In this document: piece after piece, positions 23,901 to 35,768 of the stretch | How the letters are laid out: every line of letters starts with the position of its first letter | Position numbering within the stretch: the first letter of the stretch is position 1 | Source: Mesodorylaimus sp. YZB2_4 | Lineage: Eukaryota > Nematoda > Enoplea > Dorylaimida > Dorylaimidae | Length of the DNA: 64,000 bases | Direction of reading: 5' to 3' | Assembly: GCA_030248295.1 (NCBI GenBank) | Contig: JASANH010000997.1 | Span: 1-64,000 of the forward strand | Position numbers and translations under genes: made by a program | The notes under the pieces: generated by a model | The model's database searches: none | The model's input: only the letters and a program-made list of their open reading frames with translations | Told to the model about the DNA's origin: nothing

Positions 23901-26900
23901 ATTATTTTCAAGCGGATAAAGCGGATAAAATTTTACTTACCGATCCAGCCGGATCGGTGGATCGGTCTATGCTGGTCACAGGTAATAGATGTGGTTGCCA
24001 TCATAAGTGGTCCCATTATACACGGAACAGCATCGACCGTCCCGACCTTGAGTCTGGATCAGCTTGGTCCTCGTCAGCAGGGATGTCGTAACTGACGATA
24101 CGCCCCCTCAAAGTGTTTTCTTCTAACTATGATTAGACCTTCCCAACCGCACATATGGGCACTAACCATCATCCTAAAGGGGAGGGCATAGTGGGGCGTG
24201 TTTATTGCAGTATGTCACAAACAATGATTTTCAAGCAGAGGAGGTACATCAAAATACAGTATCGCATCAGGTTGCCCTTGTTGACCTTGACATATTTTTA
24301 GGTGAGGCAGGTTGCATGACGACGTGCACTGATCGTGAGAGCCAGTTGTCAGCTGAGGAGTTGGAGGATCCGCGTTTGTAATGTGTATCACATTCTGGCG
24401 ACCTCGCGATGGTTCGCGGATGCTTTGACATGGCCTGCCAGGGACCACCTCTCGATCTCTGGGTGAAGACGACGGAGGCATCGCTGTTCTGACAGGGAGG
24501 GGGGGCGATGTGTTAATATGTTAGGGCAGATAGTATCTCAAGGACTTTTTTCAGACTCTGAACTCTCAACGCGTTTGTCGTTGCTCGATTCCAACAGCCG
24601 AAGTGAGCCCACCAGTGCGCCTGTGTCTGGATGCTTTGCGATGCGTTCTGCCGGCTGATCTCACCGTCGATCTGTACTCGTCTTGGTTCATTAATCGACA
24701 GCTTACGTCATCGTCGTCGTCAGGGACGGTGGACTGCCCAGAAATACTGGTATTCATGAAATTCATCATGGACTCGACGGGGTTCCCTTCATTAAAAATG
24801 TTCACCCAGGTAAGTTTGATCTCATACATTGATGTGATCACGGTGAAATTGGTCTTTTCAGTTTGGTCTTGGGAACGAATCGATCACAGAAATACCAGCT
24901 AAGCGATCGAGGTGTTCGGAAGATGGGACAGATGCGGTAAGACATTCATGGCATGCTCTCTATTCTGACTGAAGGCTATTCAATTTTTGTTTCAGGATTG
25001 GCAATACTTGGTTCAGAATTTGAACGGTACCACGACAGGCGATGAGCTCGGTATCATTGACAATAGCGACATTGAGAAGGCATCGGGTGACGAGCTGGAT
25101 GAACAAGTTTATATCCGAAGCACGGCAGCATTTTCATCGAGTCTACCAGTCATATTTTTCACTCTGCATTGCTGTTACGAAGAAATGAAATTAAACCAGC
25201 TTCATTGGCCGTATTTGGAGCCGCTTGGAAAATGTCTGTATATTATGGGCAGGTATGAATGAGTGTCCTGGTGGAGCACGTCTGACAACAGCCGAAGGCA
25301 TAAGGGTGCTAGAAGCAGTTTGCTAACGACACCTCCCTCTAGTATCATCAGCCCATTGCTTCTACGCTCGACGAAGAACGTGTTTTGTAGGACTCTTCAA
25401 CTATCGTCCTATTTAGACCATTATCTTCGCGATTTCTCGGATATGACTTTGGAGGAGCCGGTTGTTCTCATGGAGCCTTTGAGTAAGTGCATTGACACTA
25501 ATTTTTCATCAAGATGATTATACAAACCGTTTTCTTTAGATGACACAAGTCAGCGACGCATATGGTCCAGTGACTGCTTCAGTGTATATCGTCTCGTGTA
25601 TGAACTTTTGAAAAATACGGCTAACTCGGAGAAGGCATTGCCCATCGTTTCGTGCTGCGAACGTGTGTGGCTTACTTGCTTATTGTATCGATTGCTGCGA
25701 GGGGATATTCGAAGGGCATCAGACGTGCAAGTTTTTTTATCGGTAATTGGTGAGCAAACAGAATTCGAAAAGGCGGTTTTACGCCAGCTCGACGCGGAAA
25801 AAGGAAGCGTTTCGGATGTTTTAACGAAACTACTGCGTTTGACGGAAGTCGAAGGACGGAAGGGTGCAAGATGTGGTGTGCTAACGACATTCCCGCCTGG
25901 TGTCATCGCCCCGTTGCTTCTACGCTTGACACCGCCCCAATTTCGTATCATTCATAGTATCAATAGCGATGGTAGAATCATGAATGAGCAAGTGGCGAGT
26001 GGCATCTCGGCAGGACAAACTACGTTGTGTCGGGAAAAGACGACTTCAAAGTTGAAGAGTCACGATAGCGATGGAATGACGGGATCAGTTTTGAATGACG
26101 AATTGTCAAAGTTGCTATTTCCAAACGATGTCAGATTGGTGGACGTGCGTGGAATGTTAAGATCGTCGAAGCAAACGAAAATTTCGTTGAAGGTAAGATC
26201 TTGTTAGCTTGCGATAGATGGGATGGATATTAGTTTTGTTTTAGCAAAAACCTGGCGTCGCTGATAACGAATTCCGCGAAGAACAGGAACGACATTTGTA
26301 TTCGATATGCGTGCGTACGATGGCATTACCGATTGGTCGTGGATTGTTTACGTTGCGTTCACATCGTCCGCTGCTTGCCGAAAGTGTGGACATACCCAAG
26401 CTATGTTTGACGGGACGAACCGCGGGTCCGCAATCGCTGACGATCGACCTAAGCCACATCGACGTGCCAACAAATATGGATTTATGGGCTAAATTTCATA
26501 ACGGAGTAGCGGCTGGTTTGAGAATCGCTACCCCCGACTCGTTGATATCGTCGAAGGATGGCAGTCTCGAACAACTCGACACGTCGTGGATCGTGTACAA
26601 CATGCCTCGCTCATCTGCGGCATCTAACGATGGCGGTGGGGCGTCGAGCGCGCCTCTAACGTCCGAGCATTCTGGATTCCTGTTCGGCTTGGGATTGAAC
26701 GGGCATTTGACGAATCTAGCTTTGTTCAATTTGCACGAATACTTGGTGAAGGGAGATCCGATGACTAGTATCGCCTTATTGTTGGGTACGGCTGCCGCCA
26801 AGTGTCGCACGGCCGAGCTGCAATCGATGAAGATGTTGTCGACGCATCTACCTTTTCTATTGTCGCCGACTTTGCTCGAATTAAATATCGATCCATCGGT

Positions 26901-29900
26901 TCAAACGGCGGCTGTTATGGGCGTGGGATTATTGTATGCAGAATCGGGAAATTATCGATTGGCTGAGGCATTGATGAGAGAAATCGGGCGACCATCGACG
27001 GCTTTGAATGACAACTTCGCCGATCGTGAGTCCTATGCATTGTCGTGCGGATTCGCCTTGGGATTGATCACGCTCGGCTTGGGTGATATGGTTTTTGGAG
27101 ACCCTGATTTCACGTTGGCCAATGAACTGTGTCTGCTAATGAATGGTGGCCATAAAAGATCGCATCATTATACCACGGACTCGCCGGTTAGCCAGTTGGT
27201 CAAGGACGGCGACTTTTTAAATATTCACGTGACATCAGCGCCAGCTATCGTAGCCTTGGGATTGATGTACCTGAACAGCAATAATCGTCAAGTCGCTGCT
27301 TGGTTTGATCCACCCGAAACGTTGGCCTTGTTGGACACGGTCAGACCTGATTTCCTGATGTTGAGGGCGATCAGCAAGTCGATAATTCTTTGGGACGATA
27401 TTCTGCCCAGGGTCGATTGGGTGGAAAGTCACGTGCCGGCTGTTGTTTCTCGCTACGTCACTATGAACGACGAAGATCGAATTATGGTGATCAAAGAACA
27501 ATTCGTCGATTTGGAAACGGTAGCTCAAACTTACTGCAACATTGTGGCCGGTGCCTGTTTCGCTATGGCCTTGAAATTCGCCGGCAGTGCTAACGCTGAT
27601 GCATTCAAATGTCTGGTAAGATCTTGGTTTGTTTTAGCCTGTGTAAGAAGCGCTCGTTTGCAGAGGTTAGGTCTTGTCTTGCGTGCACTTACGTTATTCC
27701 CTATTTTTGTGCGGAAATAGGCCATTATTCCTTCTTTTCAGCTTCATTATTACAAGCTGTTCGACTGCTCCTATCAGCAACGTAGTCATGCATCGTGGCG
27801 CAAGATTTATGCACGTGCTGGTCGTTACACCACAGAGAACGGGTTGAACGTTGTGGTCATGGCTTTGGGCGCTGTAAGTAAGGGGGCTGACTTGGGAGTC
27901 CACAAAGCTCACTTGAATTCTTTTGTATATAAAGATTTCTTCAATGAAAGGGCGTCCTTTTTCATTAGAACTTGCTTTGGGGAATAGGCTCTGTTGTTTT
28001 TCACGCAGTCTGTATTTTATGCTTGTCGCTTTATTTAGGTAATGGCTGGAACTGGTAATTTGGATGTGCTACGAATCATCAGGCATTTACGACAGCGAAT
28101 CGGACCTACCAGTAACAACTGGCTGTTGCATGGAGGCCATATGGCGACTCATATTGCACTCGGTCTTTTGTATCTTGGAGGCGGAAGGTGAGGTTTTGTT
28201 AAAGGCTTGTCTTCAATTTTCTATATCTTTGTCATTTTTAGGTATACACTGTCGACATCGAGCTTGAGCGTGGCTGCATTGTATTGCGCTCTGTACCCAA
28301 AGTTTCCGATCTCGCCGAATGATAATCGGTAAGTGTGTGTCTGTATTGACAGAAAGGGCGGTCAAATTCAAATTTAGGAAATTACGGTATGTCAAGAACT
28401 TGAGACATTAGCTCAACTCTGCCGCGGACTGAAATTTTAAGATGTCTTTAATTTCTAAAATTGTATTCTTTTTCTCAGACTTTTTCAGAATAATAAGTAA
28501 AGTTACAGCCAAGTATCCTACTAATTATAGATTTCATCTGCAAGCTTTTCGACATCTGTACGTGCTTGCTTGCGAACCAAGGCTTCTAATCACGAAGGAT
28601 CATCTGAGCTCCGAATTGGCGTATTGCAATGTCAGTGTGAAGTTCAAGGTAAGGGCGGCATGTTTGTGTTGCCTTCGTATCTGACGTGATCTTGTTCTAG
28701 GCTTGTCGACACTATGGTGCTACAACAGAGGTCCTTCAGACACCTTGCATTTTGCCAGAACTGAAGCTGCTGGAAGAAATACGAATCAATGATGAGCGGT
28801 ACTGGCCGATTTGCTATACTGATGGTCAAAATTGGGAGGGTTTGAGGTAGGAGAACTGTCATATCCTGGTTCATTCTGATGTACCTTTGGGTTTGACATT
28901 TTCTAGATCCGTTTTGAAATCTTTGGCTGGAGTTGAAGTTTGTCGTCGTGCTGGATACTTTACGAGAAAAGACGATCCTCAGGTAAATCGGAACCTTTTC
29001 TCGCTTGGTTGGAACTTTTTGACAAGGTCTTTTTTAGGGCTACCAAAGCGGAACGGCTGTGGTTCGATTGCATGCGGAAGATTGGATGTCTTCGCTAGAA
29101 CAGATCCCTGCTGATGAGTCCATGGAAGTAAGGGTCAACTTGTTGAACGAGGAGCTTTTTTAGTATACTTTTCTTGGTTTATAGATTCTGGAATCTTTGC
29201 GTCTATGGTGTGCGAAACGGGATTGTGGATATGCGTATTCAAATTTGGTGGATATGTTTAAGGTAGGCTCGTGCTGAGTTGTATCGTCAGTCGCGTGTGT
29301 GTGATGTACGAGTTAACATTTGGAGGATGATCTTGGGTCTTATAAGACTATTACAGGACTCATCAGCTGTAACTGACACTTATTTTTCAGTTGGTCAATG
29401 GCAGTCAGCTGCGGACTATCAGCATTTGGCAACTGAAACTATTGTCGGCTTATATGGTTCACTTGAAGGAGGCGGGAAATGCGGTGACTCAGCAGGAGGA
29501 CGTGGAGTTCTTGCTGGCTTTGGAAATGAAACTTCGACATGAACTGAGTGAAGGTAAGCACAATTGGCTGAAGGAGGCCTCGATTTGAAATTAAGCATCT
29601 GCTCAGAGGTTCCGGGCTATTTTGTTGCAGGTGTGAATGCCAGCGCGTTACGATCTTACATCGAGAAGGACGATAGCAGTGATGGCGAAGTCGGAGGCAC
29701 CCTTTTGGGTGAATTTCTTACATTCTTTGACTTGCCGCCGCGTTCCTTCTGGTCGAGTGCTAGACTACGAGGTAAGAGAGTCGAGTCCTTTAGGAGTACG
29801 GCGCTTATTGGTGTGTTATCTGTTACAGAGTACCGCAATTTACGATCGTTTATTGAAAAGTTCAAGACGTTGAATATACCGATTTTGACGGCTATGATCT

Positions 29901-29929
29901 TGAATCGGGTTTTGGGGAGAGCTCAGTGA
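20934..29929 (+). CDS. ANAPC1: APC1, large scaffold subunit of the anaphase-promoting complex
   Basis: A many-exon gene covering the length of APC1. Clear exons include 20934-21059, 21114-21245, 21332-21564, 21626-21708, 21969-22451, ~24554-24809, ~25410-26190 and ~26245-27614, with the last ending in TGA at 29929. The N-terminal WD-like half reads FEFEPFGR, IRKRDGSDAFEEIYAAG and LFSLSHPLNEIVPVICK. The C-terminal half contains the PC-repeat solenoid shared with proteasome Rpn1/Rpn2: RTMALPIGRGLFTL, WAKFHNGVAAGLRI, SGFLFGLGLNGHL, MTSIALLLGTAAA, EIGRPSTA and LILWDDILPRVDW. All of these match the order in vertebrate APC1. APC/C is the ubiquitin ligase that drives anaphase and mitotic exit; APC1 joins the cullin arm to the TPR lobe. 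Most introns are ~45-160 bases. Three oddities are listed separately: a 28-32-base intron or frameshift near 21709, a ~990-base repeat-rich intron, and an exon copy within an intron. Confidence 0.93.
23637..23966. repeat. GATCCG-rich inverted repeat area in the longest ANAPC1 intron
   Basis: Clusters of GATCCG/CGGATC strings at 23637-23701 and 23939-23966 face each other (CCCGATCCGACCGATCCGC versus CCGGATCGGTGGATCGGT), each next to a related TTCAAAA/TTTTCAAGCGG string. This suggests a small diverged foldback element. It lies in an intron of about 990 bases in a gene whose introns are mostly short. Confidence 0.5.
25293..25373 (+). pseudogene. Decayed copy of an ANAPC1 exon segment inside an upstream ANAPC1 intron
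   Basis: The 81 bases at 25293-25373 align with 25850-25931 of a coding exon at roughly 70-75 percent identity by eye. Shared blocks include GCTAACGACA and TTGCTTCTACGCT. Translated, the copy gives RRHKGARSSLLTTPPSSIISPLLLR against GRKGARCGVLTTFPPGVIAPLLLR in part. It lies between a donor at 25252 (GTATGAATG) and an acceptor near 25409 (CCTATTTAG), so it is predicted to be spliced out. It appears to be a relic of an internal duplication. Confidence 0.75.
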
Positions 29930-31645
29930 TGGAGCTGGCTGGTACGAATAATGTCGCATTATTCTTTGTCCCCAAGGGAATTCCTGGTGCACAATTAGAT
30001 TTTTCATTGTGAGAAATGTGTCGTGCATTTGAACCAAAAGAAAAAAGCTCATTACGTAGGACGGGCTGTGTACCAGGCATAAATTACTTGCCATCAATCT
30101 AACACGGACAAGTGGTTGGTGGGGCTCTTAATTTTTCCAGACGGTTAGGGCCTGATTATATCATGATAAATTTCTTTTAAATTCGAGTCTGTTTTTTCAA
30201 AGATGGACTGCCTCTCATATTAGGTCGAGAAAACGGGGTGGAAAGAAAAAGTCGATTTGCTTTGATTACCCGCTTAACTGCACCCGTCGCAAATTGACGG
30301 TCCGACAAGGTTATCCGATTACGCAATGCGTTTTCGGCTGGCAGATACACTTTTCTCGTCTGAGTAGCAAAAAAGCGGAGGACAGCAGCTTATATAGGCT
30401 AGGATGAAGTAAATTTGGGCTGGCTGAAGCAACGATGCCATTGGAAATGGAAAGAGGACCGGCGGGCTCAAAGAGCTTGCTCAATTTCGAATGGGCACTC
30501 CTAATAGACTATGGCCAAGCAGATAACGATTGCGAGCGAGACTGGGCGCGCGGAGAGATACGAGAGAGACCGAGTGTGCCTCATTTGGTTGCTTGAGAGG
30601 AAAAAGGGTGAATGGACAAGGCCAAATTCGATTCTCCTAATGATGCCCTTGAGCGATCAGGTACCAAGACAATGTGAGGAGTGAGAGGAAGTTCGCGAAC
30701 TCGCACAGGTCTGCTCTAGAGCCCCACATATTTTGCAATATTGGCATAATATGCGGAAATGACAGGCGTCAATGACACCTTGTGACTCGTTTGGCTAGAG
30801 CCTTTATGACGACATTACGGAAAGAAATGTGTCCTATCTCATCCATATTTGAGGGCGCGCCTTCAAATAAGAGCTTATTACGATCCTCGAGGCGAACCGA
30901 GAAGACGCGCAAGGAGGCACGGCAAAGCTAACAATCCGCTTTTCGTGGACTCGATCGCCTGGCCGTAATGCCCCCTTTCTTGTACGGCAACGAGACTAGG
31001 CACCGAGTGAAGTCAGCTATTTGTGAATAAGACGAGCCTTGGAAGGACGGAAAAGCATCATCGCGTTTTGACGAAAGGCTGCAATTACGAGAGTGCTCTG
31101 AACCAGGCACACTAAACATGGCCAGTGGCTGTACTGAACCCTCTAAGCTCATGTTGCCTGTTGATGACGTTCAAAGCGAAGGCGAGCGCATCGGTAATTT
31201 GTTCCCGTACACGCACTCGTCCAATCGTGATGACAACTCTGTCGCCCAAGGCGTCCCGCAGCGACACTGAGCACACGAGTAGAAGACCCGCCAATTCTGT
31301 TCACTCCTTCCTACTGTCGCATTACTATTGCCAACCAGGCCATGATCGTCGGCTTTCTCCTGTGCCTAAGGTCACATTTCGCCACTCCGAATCTACGCCC
31401 CGATCGCCTCGTCCCTGTTCATAACTAGATTTCTAATCGATCAGAAACAAAGGCCCGATCCAGGAACTGTTTGTGCCACTTGAGCCAAATTCTCTTTGCT
31501 CGCTGCGGGTGGATTACGGGGGCGGGCTCGAGGGGAAGCGGCCGCGACTACTAACGAGAAGCTCGTTGGGAGCCTGAGCTACTAGTGTTGGCCAAAATTG
31601 GGTCTATATTGAGCTTTTATCGCGGGACCAGATTTCTTGTCGGCC
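29930..31645. other. Intergenic, no gene seen
   Basis: Holds the ANAPC1 3' UTR and the TMEM151 promoter and leader. Short open frames on the minus strand at 30.9-31.3 kb do not resemble any protein. Confidence 0.5.
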
Positions 31646-34600
31646 ATGCAAACGACTGATGACTGCGGCGGCGAGCAGCAAACGCCATCTACTGCCTTGG
31701 CTACCAGAACCACCGACCGGCACTCAAGTTCGTTGACCGGCTTCTTGCCGTTTTCGAGCTCCGTTCGGTCGGTCGATGATGCGCCGGCGGGCGGCCGCGC
31801 CAGCCGAATGTGCCGTCCTCAACGCATTAGACCATCATCGTGCTGCGTCGAATTTGTCCATTCGCATCATCATCATCACCAACATCGACATCACCAAAAC
31901 ACCTCCCGTTTCTCAGATTCTACTCATTATTGTAATTGCCATTTTCGTTGTTGTCATCGACGCCAGCATCGACCCACCAATTCTGGTGCATCAGCCATGG
32001 CGGCCCCAGCAGGCGTCACCGATGCCCCTCTTCCAGCTCCGCCACCGCCCCCAATCGATGCGGAAGAGGTGAGATGATAAATCGCATTTATGGCCTCATG
32101 CATGCACAGGCTCGGTTTTTTTGATAAGTCCAGTTTAAAGTTTTAAATCGCTCGTGTCCAAGGAGAAGATATCAAACGCCCCCTCAAACCAGTCCACAAT
32201 AGCCCATCAAAGCGTCAATGACTTTCGATTTTTTCGTTTCGATGGCTACTTTTTCTGCCGGGGTTAACTGTGTCCGGAATCAAAAGCAGCTATTGCTAAC
32301 GATAAGGACTGTGTGAATACAAGTGGGTAGTGTGGTGAGTTTCGGCCACCACTTTCTGCAGACTGTGAGCATTTTCCCTTTCTGCTCGTGTGCGTGAAGT
32401 TTGAGGCTTGACCTCGATACTCACTTCGACTACGAGGAAGTACGCTTTGTGACATCCCGGAAAAGAAAAAGCTACTCTGGTGCGTGCAATGGGCTAATGG
32501 AGGCCTGTCTTTGGGTCTGAGCGAGGAAGCACCCGTCGGGCGGCTTTAATCGGCCACAACTGGCCGCCGAGTGAAAGAGGGCGATCAATCGGGCGAAAGT
32601 AAATTCTTTTTCGAAAACACCCATGCCAGCTTGCAGGAAATTGGGCGGGGAGGGCGGGATTTCTTCCTCTTTATGCCACATGCCACGACGCGCATCATCT
32701 GCCGCACTATCCGTTTTAGAATGGACTGCTAGTTTTGCCAAGGACTATACATTTTCTGAGATTTGTTGCCCATGCGAGAATGTAAATTATGACTTGTTCA
32801 AATTGAGTACCAGGCTCCGTTCCCAATAAGGCATACATGCATCGACCCAAACCGACGCGCTACACGCGCTTGTCATATTCTTCCGAATTCATATCTCGCC
32901 ATTGTCCATGGCATCGATGCAGGTGTGGACTCAATTTCTGACTACATGTTGTGAATGAACACCTCGCTGTGGACTCATCTTATGAAATTCTTTTTTCAGC
33001 AGAAACCGCGTCGCCGTAGTTTATGGCAAGCTCTGAGAAAAAATTGTCACTGGAAATGTTTCGTTCTAACGCTAATGATCGACGGATGTTTGGCCATTAT
33101 TTTCTGGTGCCAGTGGACGCAGAGAAGCTATTTAGGCTCTGTAGGCGGTTCCACCCTCGGGGCCACTTACGAGTGAGTTTATGCTCCGAGTGCTATTGCA
33201 ACATCGGACCGGTCTTGCCAATCATTGAACAAATTGAACTTTTTCGCCAATTGAAGGGCGTACGGGGTTGAGAGCAGGGAATGTATCATAACTCATTTCA
33301 GCTCAAGAAGAAGCGCATGCGAACAGGGATACAATTTCATACCGGTGGCATTCGCAGTCATGCTCTATGTGGTGTACATAATGGAATGCTGGCATTGTCG
33401 GACCCGCTTAGACCTTCTATGCAGAGTACGAGTCAGCACATTCAAGCAATGAGCTCTGATGTTGAGATCTGTAACTTTCTTGTAGACTGATATTCAAACA
33501 GTATACGATTACGTGGCTCAATTACGCGACGCCTTGCCCGTAGTTTGGTGGCGTGCCGTCTGCTACCATTATGTCCGGCGGACGCGGCAAGTGACTAGGT
33601 GTGAAAAGAAGGAGCAGAGAAGAGAAATTATGTGGTGGCTTTTGGATAGCAATGCCTCGGGCTACTTTTTTCTTTTCTTTCATCTCATTTCTCGGGTGCT
33701 GCAAGGGCCTTGCGTGCACCTCTTTCGATGCTCCTTCAAGCTCTACTTTTTAGTAGCTTTTAGTTGCACGTTTACCACAATTGAACATGTCACTTTCTCA
33801 TCGCAGTCTTGTTTGGCGTCGTAACTATAGAACTAGCATATCAATGCTGGCATGGCCTTGCCGTGTACTGGAGTAACTTTGCAACAATCATTGCGGGTCC
33901 TGTGATGTGGCCTTTTCTAGGTACAGGAATGGCGACGCGGTCACTTCCACCCAAGTCTACTATGAAAGGATAAACTCGCATACGGCTGGATCGGCATTCA
34001 TGTATCAGGAATGTGGTGTCAAAGGTAATCTGCAACAGACCCATATTGATGCATGGAAACATGAGCAAGATGGGGAGGGCAAAGAAATGGTTCGAGTCAC
34101 TGGTCTATTATGGTGTCCTCATGTTAGAGTACGTCTTCCAGATATATCCAAGAAGCTAGTCGACCTAAATCGATTCCCAGTCACGCGGATTCGGTTTCGA
34201 AAAGGATTTGTCTTTGCAAATTTACAAGCCGCAAATGAATTCGAAGAGCAAAGAGCGCGATTTTTTCAAGAAAACGAGCAACGTGATGATTATATGGAAG
34301 TGCGCGAGGGACTGGACCTGATCCACGTATCTTTCAAAGAAAACATGGTGGCATTTGCCGACCCCACTCATCGACCCTGGTTCATAGCCCAGCCAACATT
34401 CTGGCTGTGTTCATTGCTAATGCTCTCTTGGCCGTTGCGGGTGCTGATCGAGTATAGGACGGCCTATGTCAACTATCAAGTCACTAAACTATTCGGTACC
34501 AATTACTTGTCGCCAAGTAGCCAGAACTACACGGGGCCATTGACCAGAGTCAGTACGATGGACAGCGGAGATTTGGAAGCAGTCTTGCGAAACAGCTACG

Positions 34601-35481
34601 TTGTAGTGCCCAGTTACTCGGAGGCTCTGCTCATGGACCCGATCCAATGTCGGACTGCCGTCTCGACGGGCAATGGCGCTGTTCACATACAAACCAGACC
34701 ATCCGCTGTTGGAGCCCCGTTGGATAGTTCCCGATTTACTCTGCCCAGTCCGAGGCGACTAGGTGGTGGGAGTGCACCCGGTGAAGCAATCTTGACTAAT
34801 GAACGTGTGATCGCTAATTACGGAGCTTTGATTAACGAGGCTCGCTCGAACAGTCGTAATGGAATAGAGAGTGGGTATCGAGCAGTTATTGGCCGAAGTA
34901 GATTGGTGCACCCCGATGCTGGTGCCGTGGTGACTGGAAGAGCAACCGTAGATCTGTCCCCGTTGCAACAGTTTATTGCGTCAGCTCAGCAACGCTCGCG
35001 TTCTTTGAGTTTCTTGCTTTTCCGAGCTCGCTCTTCATCGGACACAGCTCGAAGGAGCAGTGTCGCAGCTGCTAACGGGCCTCCTCATTCAATAAGCTTT
35101 GGTAGTTTGGCGGCCATGGCCAGGGCCAATATTCGACGACCGTACAGGACACTGCCAGCCACTCCCGAAGTGGACACGGCTACGGATGCATTTGTTCCTC
35201 ATCACTTGCAAGAGCACGACCACATCGCCGAAGCGCCTGAGGAACCGCCACCTTCCTATGACTTGGCCCTGAAGCTATGCCAGCCTGTGACAACGTGTAG
35301 CGGAGTGACCAGCTCCACGCTCGGTGGACGTTTTAAATGGTTTTCAAGCTTTGGTACTGGTGGCAGTAGCTCTGTAGCACCGGCTGATCCCGCTTCTGCA
35401 CATGGAGATTCGGAGAGTGAGCCCCAAACTACCACACCAAGAAGGCGTAGGGAAAGCGGTGGGGATGATACTGTGCTGTAA
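31646..35481 (+). CDS. TMEM151: TMEM151 family multipass membrane protein with long C-terminal tail
   Basis: Five exons fit by phase: 31646-32068, 33000-33172, 33302-33425, 33486-33598 and 33921-35481. The 797-residue product shortens to 762 if 34025-34129 (in-frame, GT-AG, 105 bases) is spliced; that insert breaks family similarity between YQECGVK and RLPDISKKL. Exon 1 encodes a low-complexity lead with His-rich and Pro-rich runs. Membrane spans appear in FVLTLMIDGCLAIIFWCQW, FIPVAFAVMLYVVYIMECW and FWLCSLLMLSWPLRVLIEY. Family signatures are ECWHCRTRLDLLCR, RNGDAVTSTQVYYERINSH, ARFFQENEQRDDYMEVREG and ADPTHRPWF. TMEM151 proteins have no settled molecular role; vertebrate members are neuron-enriched, with TMEM151A linked to paroxysmal dyskinesia. 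The tail (~300 residues) is Ser/Ala-rich and carries a PPxY motif (PPSY at 35248-35259), which could recruit Nedd4-type ubiquitin ligases. The ATG at 31646 is the first in frame; a later Met in MAAPAG is possible. Confidence 0.88.
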
Positions 35482-35593
35482 TTTGTTGCCACTTTGATGA
35501 ATGGTGTACAACGATCAATATTCTATGTCGATCAGTAGCCGCTAAAAATGCAATTTAAAAATATTTCTTGACAGAAAATAGCCCACTGTAGGT

Positions 35594-35658
35594 GCTCTGC
35601 TCTTGTACGAGTACAGCAGAGCACTGCTTGTACGAGTACCAAGTCCTCGTACAAGCAG
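35594..35658. repeat. Two adjacent perfect hairpins between convergent genes
   Basis: Hairpin 1: GCTCTGCT at 35594-35601 with AGCAGAGC at 35615-35622 (8-bp stem, 13-base loop). Hairpin 2: CTGCTTGTACGAG at 35624-35636 with CTCGTACAAGCAG at 35646-35658 (13-bp stem, 9-base loop). CTTGTACGAGTAC is itself repeated in both. The pair sits midway between the TMEM151 stop (35481) and the guanylyl cyclase stop (35771), so it lies in the 3' region of both. Confidence 0.85.
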
Positions 35659-35768
35659 ACTCACAGCGTACTCGCAAGAGCGTTTAAGGTCATTTTTTTA
35701 TCAGTCCGCATCCGCCAGCCTAAAACGAGAAATTCCATTGGTTTTGGGCCACGTCTTTTCTAAATGCC

